Shown here piece by piece: positions 55,155-63,866 of a DNA stretch of 64,000 nucleotides (the first letter of the stretch is position 1; every line of letters begins with the position of its first letter). Under the pieces are notes generated by a model. The model saw only the letters and a program-made list of their open reading frames with translations. It ran no database searches and was not told the origin of the DNA. Made by a program: the position numbers and the translations under genes. Source of the DNA: an uncultured Aquimarina sp. (GTDB lineage: Bacteria > Bacteroidota > Bacteroidia > Flavobacteriales > Flavobacteriaceae); NCBI GenBank assembly GCA_947500845.1, contig CANMTP010000003.1, positions 62,001 to 126,000 on the forward strand, given 5' to 3'.

Positions 55155-56519
55155 ATGCAAGACGGAAAAATCTTAGTGATCGATGATAACAAAAGTGTTT
55201 TAAGTGCGCTAGAAATTTTATTGCAGTTCGAGTTTAAGACCGTAAATACAATTTCTAATCCCAATCAAATCTCGTCATTGGGTGATTTGAATACATTTGA
55301 TATTGTATTATTAGATATGAATTTTTCAGCTGGAGTTAATACTGGTAATGAGGGATTATTTTGGCTACGAGAAATAAAGAAAAAAGCTCCGCTTATTTCG
55401 GTAATAATGATGACGGCTTACGGTGCCGTTGATTTAGCTGTAAAAGCATTAAAAGAAGGAGCATCAGACTTCATTCTAAAACCATGGAATAACGAAAAAC
55501 TGCTCGCGACTATTAAATCAGCCTATCTTTTACGCAAATCACAAAACGAAGTACAAGAATTAAGGCAAAAAGAAAGTCATCTTAAACAGGTAATTAATCA
55601 AGATAGTAACCTTATCATCGGAAATTCAAGAGCGCTAACGGCTGTTCTTAATTTGGTAAGAAAGGTTGCCAAAACCGATGTTAATGTTTTAATTACCGGT
55701 GAAAACGGAACTGGTAAAGAATTAATTGCTCGCGAGTTACATAGGCTTTCTTCAAGAAAAAATGAAGTGTTTATAGGAGTTGATATGGGTTCGATATCAG
55801 AAACTTTGTTCGAAAGTGAGCTTTTTGGTCACATCAAAGGTGCTTTTACTGATGCTAAAGAAGATCGTGCGGGTAAATTTGAAGCAGCCAATAAAGGCTC
55901 TTTGTTTCTGGATGAAATTGGAAATCTTTCTTTACAAACCCAAGCCAAATTGTTGTCTGCTATACAAAACAGAACGATTGTACCAGTAGGATCAAATAAA
56001 GTGATTCCGGTAGACATACGATTAATTTGTGCTACCAATTGTAATCTTGGTCAAATGGTTGCAGATGGTATCTTTAGGGAAGATCTACTTTACAGGATCA
56101 ACACCATTCATATTGAAGTACCTCCGCTACGCGAAAGAGATAATGATATTTTGGTTCTTGCTGATTTTTATTTGAAAAAATTCGCATCAAAGTATAACAA
56201 ACCTGCTCTTAGAATAAATAATGCTGCTGAAGACAAATTACTAACTTACAAATGGCCGGGAAATGTTAGGGAATTACAACATACGATAGAAAGAGCTGTA
56301 ATCCTATCTGAAGGCAATGTTCTAAAACCAACAGATTTTTTACTGAGTAAAAATTCAGATTCGTTGCTGGATACCAGTCCAGAAACCCTTGATGAGATGG
56401 AGCGTGTAATGATTAATAAAGCATTAGATGCTCATAACGGAAATTATAGTGCTGCTGCCAATCAACTGGGAATATCCAGGCAGACTTTATACAATAAAAT
56501 TAAGAAATTTGATCACTAA
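55155..56519 (+). CDS. NtrC-type sigma-54 response regulator
   Basis: A 454-residue regulator. Receiver domain ~1-125 has D10/D11, the phospho-acceptor D54, T87 and K109. The AAA+ sigma-54-interacting domain ~150-385 has Walker A GENGTGKE (182-189) and Walker B LFLDEIG. The sigma-54-contact loop is GAFTDA (229-234) instead of GAFTGA. A Fis-type helix-turn-helix ends the protein (AANQLGISRQTLYNKIKKF). Paired with the next histidine kinase (1-bp overlap). By position it likely regulates the divergent S41/TolC/permease cluster. The GAFTDA form is common in Bacteroidota, so the loop is probably still functional. Confidence 0.93.
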   Translation: MQDGKILVIDDNKSVLSALEILLQFEFKTVNTISNPNQISSLGDLNTFDIVLLDMNFSAGVNTGNEGLFWLREIKKKAPLISVIMMTAYGAVDLAVKALKEGASDFILKPWNNEKLLATIKSAYLLRKSQNEVQELRQKESHLKQVINQDSNLIIGNSRALTAVLNLVRKVAKTDVNVLITGENGTGKELIARELHRLSSRKNEVFIGVDMGSISETLFESELFGHIKGAFTDAKEDRAGKFEAANKGSLFLDEIGNLSLQTQAKLLSAIQNRTIVPVGSNKVIPVDIRLICATNCNLGQMVADGIFREDLLYRINTIHIEVPPLRERDNDILVLADFYLKKFASKYNKPALRINNAAEDKLLTYKWPGNVRELQHTIERAVILSEGNVLKPTDFLLSKNSDSLLDTSPETLDEMERVMINKALDAHNGNYSAAANQLGISRQTLYNKIKKFDH

Positions 56520-57871
56520 TGGCGAGTAGAAATTTTTACGTTAAACTAATTATAAAAGTATTGTTACTGGCCATTATTGCACTTCTTATGGCGTTTGCTT
56601 TTTTTAACAAACAGTATACGATTTCAATTTTTTTATTATCATTATTTTCTGTACAGACCGCTTTTCTAATAAAATATCTAAACCATAATAACAGAAAAAT
56701 AGCATTTTTTTTTAATGCTATTAAAAATGAAGATTTTACACTTAGATTTCCAGAAAAAGGGGATGTTGGCTCATTTAATGAACTAAATCAAAGCCTTAAC
56801 ACCTTAAACCACATGATGCAGGAGGTGCATCTAAAAAACCAGGCACAAGAACAGTATTATCAGGAAATAATAAAACAAGCCGAAATAGGTATGTTAACCT
56901 TCAATAATAGGGGACATATTCTATTTGCTAATCCGAAAGTCGAAAAACTATTAAATTATACTCCTTTAAATCACATTAAGCAACTAGCCCAGGTTGATGT
57001 AAAATTATATGAGATCTTTAAAAACATTGAACCCTTTGAGCGGAAGCTTTTTCAGTTAACAAATGAACGAGAAACTATTCAGTTGGCTATAAAATCTAAT
57101 GAGATCTTATTAAACAAAGAAAGGCTAAACCTTATCACTGTACAAGACATCAATAACGAGTTGGATAAAAAAGAAACCGATTCATGGATTAAGCTAATTC
57201 GGGTTTTAACACATGAGATTATGAACTCTGTCACCCCGATCACCTCTATTTCAGAATCTATCTTAAATTATTTTAAAGATGAGAAAGGAGTTGTTATGGC
57301 TGATGAAATAGATAAAAGTAAAATTTATAATACCGCCAAAGGGTTAGAGGTTATTAAGAATCAAGGAAAAGATCTTATGAGTTTCGTACAATCGTATCGA
57401 AGCTTTTTAAACGTTCCGACTCCCGACAAAGTGCTAATTAAAGTGGATCAATTATTTGAAAAAGTAAAAGTTCTTACCAGTCAGGAAAAAGGATTCGATA
57501 CGATCTCTTTTGAGCTTATTAACTTGTCAAAAGACCTCGAGATTTATGCCGATGAAAAACTAATTACTCAAGTATTGGTGAATCTTTCAAAAAATGCAAT
57601 TCAATCACTTAAAAAAACGCCTGATGCCCAGTTACAATTTATTTCGGGTATTACCGAAAAAGGAAAAAAATATATGATCGTAAAAGATAATGGCCCCGGT
57701 ATTCCATCTGAAATTATGAATCAGATCTTTATCCCCTTTTATACTACCAAAAATGATGGTACTGGTATAGGACTTAGTCTTTCTAAACAGATCATGCACC
57801 TGCATGGAGGGACATTAAATGTATACTCTATACCAAATCAAGAAACCTCATTTACATTAACTTTTGAATAA
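56519..57871 (+). CDS. sensor histidine kinase (NtrB/AtoS-type)
   Basis: A 450-residue membrane sensor kinase. Two hydrophobic helices (~8-30, ~33-53) are separated by only a few residues, so there is almost no periplasmic sensing domain. A linker and a PAS-like segment (~112-200) follow. The H box is LTHEIMNSVTPI with His232. The ATPase domain holds an N box (NLSKNAIQSL), G1 (DNGPGIP) and G2 (GTGIGLSLSK). It likely senses membrane state or a cytosolic cue and phosphorylates the upstream response regulator, with which it shares one base. Envelope or antimicrobial stress is a plausible input given the neighbouring exporter. Confidence 0.93.
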   Translation: MASRNFYVKLIIKVLLLAIIALLMAFAFFNKQYTISIFLLSLFSVQTAFLIKYLNHNNRKIAFFFNAIKNEDFTLRFPEKGDVGSFNELNQSLNTLNHMMQEVHLKNQAQEQYYQEIIKQAEIGMLTFNNRGHILFANPKVEKLLNYTPLNHIKQLAQVDVKLYEIFKNIEPFERKLFQLTNERETIQLAIKSNEILLNKERLNLITVQDINNELDKKETDSWIKLIRVLTHEIMNSVTPITSISESILNYFKDEKGVVMADEIDKSKIYNTAKGLEVIKNQGKDLMSFVQSYRSFLNVPTPDKVLIKVDQLFEKVKVLTSQEKGFDTISFELINLSKDLEIYADEKLITQVLVNLSKNAIQSLKKTPDAQLQFISGITEKGKKYMIVKDNGPGIPSEIMNQIFIPFYTTKNDGTGIGLSLSKQIMHLHGGTLNVYSIPNQETSFTLTFE

Positions 57872-57899
57872 CGCGAACTCTTCTGATGTATGTATAGCT

Positions 57900-59345
57900 T
57901 TAAGAAGCTTCTTTTAGTATATTGAGCACTCTACGCCATAGAATGTCAGAAAAAATCTCAGAATCCTCCATTCCTTCCATAATTGGAGCCAAATTAGCAT
58001 GAGTAAGTTTGGCACTAACACTATCAATATCCATATCCGCTTTTTCACCAAGGAAAGCCAACGACCAGTCTCCAAAAGTGCGATTTGGTTTAATCCCCTG
58101 CCAAATCAACTCTATATCATAATGCCGTTTATCTTTTAATAGTTTTTCATAAAGCCTTAAAATATCAGATTTAGAGCCTTCAATTATTTGAAAAAAGACA
58201 TTTGAGTAATATACAAGGGCACCCGTTATTGAATCGTTTAAATTATTAACAACAGCTTCTGCAACAAGATTCTCTAAATCTAGAATTGACAGATCATTTG
58301 AAGCCTTTGATTTATAACTTAATTCGAAGATAATCCCTTCTTTACCAATATGAGTTTTAAAATCAGATGGAAGCATTCCGAAATGCTCTGAAAAAATTTT
58401 TGAAAAATAACTACGACTCGAGAACCCTATTTTATAGCAAACTTCAGATACTGTCAATTCTGTATTTTGCAACAATTGTCTTGCCCGTTCTACGCGAAGA
58501 CGCTGGATTAAATTCCCAACAGTTTCACCATACAGATAATTACATGCTTTTTGCAATTTTTTTGGGTTTAACCCTGATATTCGAGCAAGTTGATCTATGC
58601 TTATTCTCGCACTAATATTATCTCGAATATAATCTCCAAGATCGATTATCTTTCTTAAATCGTCTTTAGAAATTTTAGTAATTTTCGATGTGTTTCTATA
58701 TTGTTCATGATTTATCAATTGAGAGGCCAAAGTATTTAATATGGCACCCTCTGTAATTAACATACCAATGACATCAATTCTCTTATTCTCGACAAGTACT
58801 TCGGCAAACTGAGAAGTCTCGGGATTGATTTCACCAAAAAATTTGCTTTTCTGATCCAATTCAAAATTATTGGCAAGATTTTTCAATGCACTATCAAGAC
58901 GTTTAGCTTTTCTATTTTCTACCTTTTCGAACTTGTTAGCACTCAAAAAAAGAATACTTATTTGTAAATCAACATCACTAGGAAGAAAAATCTCATGACC
59001 ATTAAGATTATTGCCAGATAGTATAACATTTTGATTTTTTGAAATTTTTTCTAAAGTAGATTCGTTCTCAAATTTATGGTAATAGTATCCTTTTACACAG
59101 TAAATAAAATAAGTAGGATGATCTCCTTTTTCCTTTTTGGTAAATTTCAATTCCTTGGTTAGCTTTACATTATACACTTTGGCTACCAAGCCAGGAAATA
59201 CTTGGTACGTAGAAATGTGACCCTTACCGTGCTCATTATCAAAAGTAAATCTTGCAGAATTATGACTTTCTTTAAAATCGGCCAGAAAATAATTTGCCAT
59301 CTGGCGTAATTGTTCAATCTCATCATTCGTCTCAATGTGCAACAT
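57900..59345 (-). CDS. AraC-type regulator with C-terminal BLUF photoreceptor domain
   Basis: A 481-residue fusion. An N-terminal sensory part (~1-225) with a cupin-like core is followed by an AraC double helix-turn-helix (~240-330; ISIDQLARISGLNPKKLQ, EVCYKIGFSSRSYFSKIF, FGMLPSDF). The C-terminal ~95 residues (~338-432) are a BLUF domain: Tyr344, Asn368, Gln386 and Trp427 lie 24, 18 and 41 residues apart, exactly as AppA Y21/N45/Q63/W104. The semi-conserved Met after Trp (AppA M106) is Leu429. BLUF domains bind FAD and respond to blue light. Transcription control by light through a direct AraC-BLUF chain is therefore likely. It is convergent with the kinase gene. Confidence 0.9.
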   Translation of the reverse strand: MLHIETNDEIEQLRQMANYFLADFKESHNSARFTFDNEHGKGHISTYQVFPGLVAKVYNVKLTKELKFTKKEKGDHPTYFIYCVKGYYYHKFENESTLEKISKNQNVILSGNNLNGHEIFLPSDVDLQISILFLSANKFEKVENRKAKRLDSALKNLANNFELDQKSKFFGEINPETSQFAEVLVENKRIDVIGMLITEGAILNTLASQLINHEQYRNTSKITKISKDDLRKIIDLGDYIRDNISARISIDQLARISGLNPKKLQKACNYLYGETVGNLIQRLRVERARQLLQNTELTVSEVCYKIGFSSRSYFSKIFSEHFGMLPSDFKTHIGKEGIIFELSYKSKASNDLSILDLENLVAEAVVNNLNDSITGALVYYSNVFFQIIEGSKSDILRLYEKLLKDKRHYDIELIWQGIKPNRTFGDWSLAFLGEKADMDIDSVSAKLTHANLAPIMEGMEDSEIFSDILWRRVLNILKEAS

Positions 59346-59505
59346 AAATTACCCTTAAATTAGTCAATTGCAAAAATAAAGAATGGTAATAACATTATTC
59401 AAACAGATATTAACATAATCGAGTTAAATTACCCACAATGAGTTCGTTAATCCTAATGGATTATCCCTCTTAATTCCTCAAAATAATAAAGTTCTAGTTG
59501 TAATT

Positions 59506-59901
59506 TCAATCTAGCCTTAAAGTTTTTATTAAAGCCTCAAAATAATAATCCTCCTGCTCAGGAACAATAATCGCCTTATACGCAGTATTTTTAATAACAT
59601 AGTATGAATTGGTTTCTGGATCGAGTATGCCAGAATGAACATTCACAATCTTCTGAATAAAATTATTAATCAAAAGCACTTCATCATAGGTTATTTCCCG
59701 ACGAATTGTTGGTTGATCGCTTTTGTAAACTAGATAGTCATTTCTAAAACTTAATGATTTACAATTACCGCCTTTTTTATGAAACTCAAATGTAAAGTCT
59801 CTTGAAGCAAATATTTTGTTGATATTTTCTATGGTAGGTTCTACTTTGCGAGCACAACTTACCAGAAAAATAAGCATTAGAAATAGTGCAATCCTTCTCA
59901 T
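59506..59901 (-). CDS. hypothetical lipoprotein
   Basis: A 131-residue predicted lipoprotein when started at 59901 (MRRIALFLMLIFLVSC, Cys16). An upstream ATG at 59952 would add 17 hydrophobic residues and disturb the signal, so it is less likely. The mature part is about 115 residues, alpha/beta, with two basic patches (FHKKGGNCKSLSF) and ends with KTLRLD. No family recognised. Between the BLUF regulator gene (upstream spacer 160 bp) and another lipoprotein gene on the same strand. Confidence 0.65.
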   Translation of the reverse strand: MRRIALFLMLIFLVSCARKVEPTIENINKIFASRDFTFEFHKKGGNCKSLSFRNDYLVYKSDQPTIRREITYDEVLLINNFIQKIVNVHSGILDPETNSYYVIKNTAYKAIIVPEQEDYYFEALIKTLRLD

Positions 59902-59944
59902 GAACAATTTTTTAGGGATCAACCAAAAAGAAAAGTAGTAAATA

Positions 59945-59995
59945 AAAAGCAAAATGCCGTATATCGACTCATTAATTAAATCGTATATACGGCAT
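59945..59995 (-). terminator. Rho-independent terminator after the 204-residue lipoprotein gene
   Basis: Perfect 11-bp inverted repeat ATGCCGTATAT (59954-59964) / ATATACGGCAT (59985-59995), extended by CGA/TCG. On the minus strand it is followed by TTTTGCTTTTTA, 28 bp after the upstream gene's stop at 60023. Confidence 0.8.
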
Positions 59996-60022
59996 TCAAT
60001 AAGGTTGATACTATGATCAATT

Positions 60023-60637
60023 TTATTTCACGGCCAGCTTTTTTATAGAATTCTCAAAATCTACATCTTCAACATTACTGATAGACAATCCGATACCTCC
60101 GTTTTTGGAAGCTACAATATATTCGGTTTGAAATTTCTTTTTTGTTTTGTAGGCTTTTAGATATTTAAGTTTTACTACTTTGGACGTTGGAGTAAAGAAA
60201 TATCTACCATGGATTCTTTTATATTTTACTTTTTGATCATTTGATTCGTCTTTCAATTGATCGTTGAGACTTGCCACAACACGGGCAGCTCTGTGCTCGT
60301 CTAACTTATAGAAATCACAAGCATACACGAATATATAGTTCTCTACATTATCTTCGTGAACGAAAATTTCATAATCTACTTTTTTACTTTCGATTTTTTC
60401 CAATTCCTGAAGCGCAACCGTTTTAAATTTTGCCTTATCCTCAAGCAAATTTACTCTCTTTTTAAACTCTTCTGACGTAGTCTTGGTATATCCACTTGTA
60501 AGAAGAATCGTATTGTTTTTAAACTCGATTGTGTTTTTCTTAAACTTAGGGAATTTTGAATTTTCTGCTACTCCGTTAGACAAGTATTCGCAACCAGTAG
60601 CAAGGATTACAATACACAATAGTAGAAGTTTTTTCAT
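60023..60637 (-). CDS. hypothetical lipoprotein
   Basis: A 204-residue predicted lipoprotein (LATGC, Cys16) with a strongly basic, Lys-rich mature region. Alternating strand and helix stretches are visible (TILLTSGYTKTTSEEFKKR, VKYKRIHGRYFFTPTSK, QTEYIVASKNGGIGLSIS). I do not recognise a family. It has its own terminator and a plain 81-bp upstream spacer before hemF. Possibly envelope-associated; no functional claim can be made. Confidence 0.7.
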   Translation of the reverse strand: MKKLLLLCIVILATGCEYLSNGVAENSKFPKFKKNTIEFKNNTILLTSGYTKTTSEEFKKRVNLLEDKAKFKTVALQELEKIESKKVDYEIFVHEDNVENYIFVYACDFYKLDEHRAARVVASLNDQLKDESNDQKVKYKRIHGRYFFTPTSKVVKLKYLKAYKTKKKFQTEYIVASKNGGIGLSISNVEDVDFENSIKKLAVK

Positions 60638-60718
60638 AGGGCATTTGTGTTAAATATTTAAATCACAATAAGATAATACTTAAGTGATTGGCTCGCAATA
60701 TAATAAAAAAAAATCACT

Positions 60719-61621
60719 TTATAACCATTCAACCGATTTTTTGAGCACTTTAACCAATTTTTCTTCATCACTATCCGGTTTTGGATGATGGTTGTAGCGC
60801 CATTGTACATGGGGCGGAAGACTCATAAGGATACTTTCAATTCTTCCATTTGTTCTTAATCCAAATAAGGTTCCTTTATCATGAACCAAATTAAATTCTA
60901 CATATCGCCCTCGACGAATTTCTTGCCAATTTCTTTGTTGCTCGGTATACGACAAATCCTTTCTTTTTTCTACAATAGGCACATATGCTTTTAAGAAACT
61001 ATCGCCTACTTCGGTTACAAAATCATACCAATTTTGCATCGACATTTCCTCTGTTGCTTTACAATAATCAAAAAATAAACCTCCAATACCACGTGCTTCT
61101 CCCCGATGTGCATTATAGAAGTATTCATCACACTTTTTCTTATATAAAGGATAAAAGTTTGTATTATGTGCGTCACATGAAGTTTTACAAACCTGATGAA
61201 AATGTTTTGCGTCTTCTTCAAAAAGATAATATGGAGTTAAATCTTGACCTCCACCAAACCAACTATCTACTATGGTTCCTTCTTTATTATACATCTCAAA
61301 ATATCTCCAATTCGCATGTACGGTAGGTACCATAGGATTTCTTGGGTGCAGTACCAGTGATAACCCACATGCAAAAAAGTCAACATCACCGACCTTAAAA
61401 TAACTTTGCATTGCCTCGGGAAGTGCTCCATGCACGCCAGAAATATTTACTCCTCCTTTTTCAAACACAGCGCCGTTTTCGATAACTCGGGTTCTTCCGC
61501 CACCTCCTTCTGTGCGCTTCCAGATATCCTCTTGAAACGTTGCTTTGCCATCTAATTCTTCAAGTTTGGCTGTAATCGTATTCTGAAGATTTTGTATGTA
61601 GTTGTAAAATTTATCTTTCAT
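60719..61621 (-). CDS. hemF: aerobic coproporphyrinogen III oxidase
   Basis: HemF (300 residues, the usual length) uses O2 to oxidatively decarboxylate coproporphyrinogen III to protoporphyrinogen IX in heme synthesis. The family's characteristic central motif is present at ~122-140 (VDSWFGGGQDLTPYYLFEE), preceded by VHANWRYFEMYN and followed by HRGEARGIGGLFFDY and RRGRYVEFNLVHDKGT. The presence of HemF shows an aerobic route at this step. It is far from hemB in this window (about 33 kb), so the heme genes are dispersed here. Confidence 0.96.
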   Translation of the reverse strand: MKDKFYNYIQNLQNTITAKLEELDGKATFQEDIWKRTEGGGGRTRVIENGAVFEKGGVNISGVHGALPEAMQSYFKVGDVDFFACGLSLVLHPRNPMVPTVHANWRYFEMYNKEGTIVDSWFGGGQDLTPYYLFEEDAKHFHQVCKTSCDAHNTNFYPLYKKKCDEYFYNAHRGEARGIGGLFFDYCKATEEMSMQNWYDFVTEVGDSFLKAYVPIVEKRKDLSYTEQQRNWQEIRRGRYVEFNLVHDKGTLFGLRTNGRIESILMSLPPHVQWRYNHHPKPDSDEEKLVKVLKKSVEWL

Positions 61622-61657
61622 TATAATTGAAGTATCATTTTTTTACTGAACAAAAGC

Positions 61658-62446
61658 CTACCCTTCAACTTCTTTAGGTTGTTCTGTAGAGATTTTACCA
61701 GTTATCAATCCCTCTTCATTCAAAATTTTTACGGTTTCTGTTGATGCTGCGACTACCGAAATGGGCAAAGTAATAATAAAACCAATAATTGGTATAAAGA
61801 GCATCAATACAAATACCATCCCGTTACCAATAGCAGTTCCTCTATGTTTTCTTACAAACTGCACACTTTCTTTATAGTTAAAATGACGCTCCATCGTATA
61901 GTCCATATTCCCGAAACCGACATAATATGCCTGAATTAAAAATATAAGAATGGTGCCTACAATTCCGATTACCGGAATAAAACTTATAATCAAAAGAGGA
62001 ACCATAAAAAATAGTTCTTTGAGTAAATTACGCGAGTTGATACGAATTCCTCTTGCCAATTGTTTTCCAAATGATGATTGGGAGGTAGTATTTCCCGTGT
62101 TTCCTAATAGATACTTTTCTATCTTTTCTGAAACCGGACTCATAAACGGTGCAGATAAAGCCATAACTATATGTTTGTATAGAATTAGCCCCAACACAAT
62201 AATTACTAATCCACCGATAAAGGTACTTATTGTCGAAAACGTTTCTGACCCCCACTCCCAAAGCCAAATCTTTGAAATAAAACGGCCCAAATTATCTGAA
62301 AAAGAATAGGCTAATGCAACAAAAGTGACTCCTGTAACTAGACTAATTAGTATAGGTATTGCAAAATATTTCCATAATCCAAGTTTTGAAATCAGGTTGA
62401 ATGTTCCAAAATAAGCTTTAATTGCATTAATAAAATTTTTTACCAT
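61658..62446 (-). CDS. EI24/CysZ-like membrane protein
   Basis: A 262-residue inner-membrane protein with about five or six helices (first near 24-50, others around 75-100, 140-175 and 205-235). It matches the EI24 domain pattern (KYFAIPILISLVTGVTF, LYKHIVMALSAPFMSPVSEK, and the closing GNGMVFVLMLFIPIIGFIITLP). CysZ, the best-known member, moves sulfate, but Bacteroidota EI24 proteins are of unknown role, and no cysteine-synthesis genes are next to it. It lies 36 bp from hemF and 60 bp from the K+ transporter gene, all on the minus strand. Confidence 0.85.
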   Translation of the reverse strand: MVKNFINAIKAYFGTFNLISKLGLWKYFAIPILISLVTGVTFVALAYSFSDNLGRFISKIWLWEWGSETFSTISTFIGGLVIIVLGLILYKHIVMALSAPFMSPVSEKIEKYLLGNTGNTTSQSSFGKQLARGIRINSRNLLKELFFMVPLLIISFIPVIGIVGTILIFLIQAYYVGFGNMDYTMERHFNYKESVQFVRKHRGTAIGNGMVFVLMLFIPIIGFIITLPISVVAASTETVKILNEEGLITGKISTEQPKEVEG

Positions 62447-62506
62447 AATTACTTCGTTTGATCAATCTACCTATAAATGACGGCTTTCTAAAAGAGTTAT
62501 TTAAAA

Positions 62507-63862
62507 CTAAACAGCTATATCTTCTTCTAGCACTTCTCTTTCTTCGTTAGTAATTGTTTTGGACCATATCGCTAAACCAAAAGTAAGAACTCCAAGCCTA
62601 CCGATAAACATTAGTAGAATAATGACAGATTTGCCTACACTTGATAAACCTCCTGTTATTCCGGTACTTAATCCTACGGTTCCCAGTGCCGAAGCCACTT
62701 CGAATAAGATTTTTTCAAATTCAAAGGATTCTGAGAAAGTAAGCAAAAAGGTTCCGAAAAAAATTATGGTGGTATAAAATATGAAGGAAGAAGTAGCAAT
62801 GTATAGCCGTTCAAAAGGAATAGTTTTGCCTAAGAAAGTGATTTTTTTACTGCCTCTTATTCTACTTTTCATAATAGAAAAAACCGCTGTAAGTGTTGTA
62901 ATTTTCATACCCCCTGCAGTACCCGAGGGTGATGCTCCTATATACATCAAAAATGTAGTAACCAATAACATGGGTAGTACAAAACTACCAAAGTCGACAG
63001 TATTAAACCCGACCGTAGTCATTGCTGTCATCGATTGAAAAAATGCAGCTAAAAATCTCTCCTTACCCTGTAAATCTGCAACAGTAGGCTCTAAGAAATA
63101 AAAGAACCCAAAACCGAAGCTTAGTAAAAGTAAGAAACCTATAAAAATAATCTTTGTTGTAAAACTCAATTTATGACTTTTTTTCTTAAACCAAAGAATA
63201 AAATCAGTCACTACGATGAAACCTAAAGATCCTCCTATCGCTAGAAAGGAGATGATGAAATTTATAAAAGAATTATCTACGTATTCAGTAAAACCAGAAT
63301 TGAAAAGACTAAATCCAGCGGTACAAAAAGCACTTATGCTATGAAATATCGATATCCAAATCGCCTCAGAAAAAGATTTACCTTCTTGCATAAATGCTAT
63401 CAAAAAAAGTATAGTTCCCAAAACCTCCATGATCAATGTAAAAAGAATTACAGATTTCAGGAAATCTTTAATTTTTATCGTTACTGGTAGTGTAAATTCC
63501 GATTTTAACAGTTTTCTATGCCAATGGGTTATTCTTCTGGTAGTAGACAAAATCATAAATGTGGTAAAAGTCAGGTATCCAATACCTCCTAATTGAAAGA
63601 GAATCATCACCACAAGCTGTCCGCCAATATTATAAGTATCGAAAACACTTATAGTAACCAACCCTGTAGTAGAGACTGCTGAAGTGGCAATAAATAAATG
63701 ATCCAGCAGTGGCGCCGATTCCTTTTGTAACCAGGGAAGACTTAAAAGAATGAAGCCACCTAGAACATAGGTTAAAAAACCGTAGAATAAGTTTTGTTGT
63801 GGAGACCAGCTTCTTTTGAGTAAAACATACTTCTTGTTCAGATTGTTTAAAAATTCTTTCAT
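62507..63862 (-). CDS. TrkH/KtrB-family K+ uptake protein
   Basis: A 451-residue K+ channel-like transporter. Four P-loop filters are seen: STTGLV, CTAGFS, TTVGFN and GTVGLS. Flanking helices and the positively charged cytosolic ends fit the SKT superfamily; length is nearer KtrB than the longer TrkH. KtrB normally needs a KtrA regulator, but none is adjacent; the gene immediately upstream has a tail unlike KtrA. K+ selectivity and partner are therefore inferred. 4 bp separate its start from that upstream gene's stop. Confidence 0.92.
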   Translation of the reverse strand: MKEFLNNLNKKYVLLKRSWSPQQNLFYGFLTYVLGGFILLSLPWLQKESAPLLDHLFIATSAVSTTGLVTISVFDTYNIGGQLVVMILFQLGGIGYLTFTTFMILSTTRRITHWHRKLLKSEFTLPVTIKIKDFLKSVILFTLIMEVLGTILFLIAFMQEGKSFSEAIWISIFHSISAFCTAGFSLFNSGFTEYVDNSFINFIISFLAIGGSLGFIVVTDFILWFKKKSHKLSFTTKIIFIGFLLLLSFGFGFFYFLEPTVADLQGKERFLAAFFQSMTAMTTVGFNTVDFGSFVLPMLLVTTFLMYIGASPSGTAGGMKITTLTAVFSIMKSRIRGSKKITFLGKTIPFERLYIATSSFIFYTTIIFFGTFLLTFSESFEFEKILFEVASALGTVGLSTGITGGLSSVGKSVIILLMFIGRLGVLTFGLAIWSKTITNEEREVLEEDIAV

Positions 63863-63866
63863 TGTA

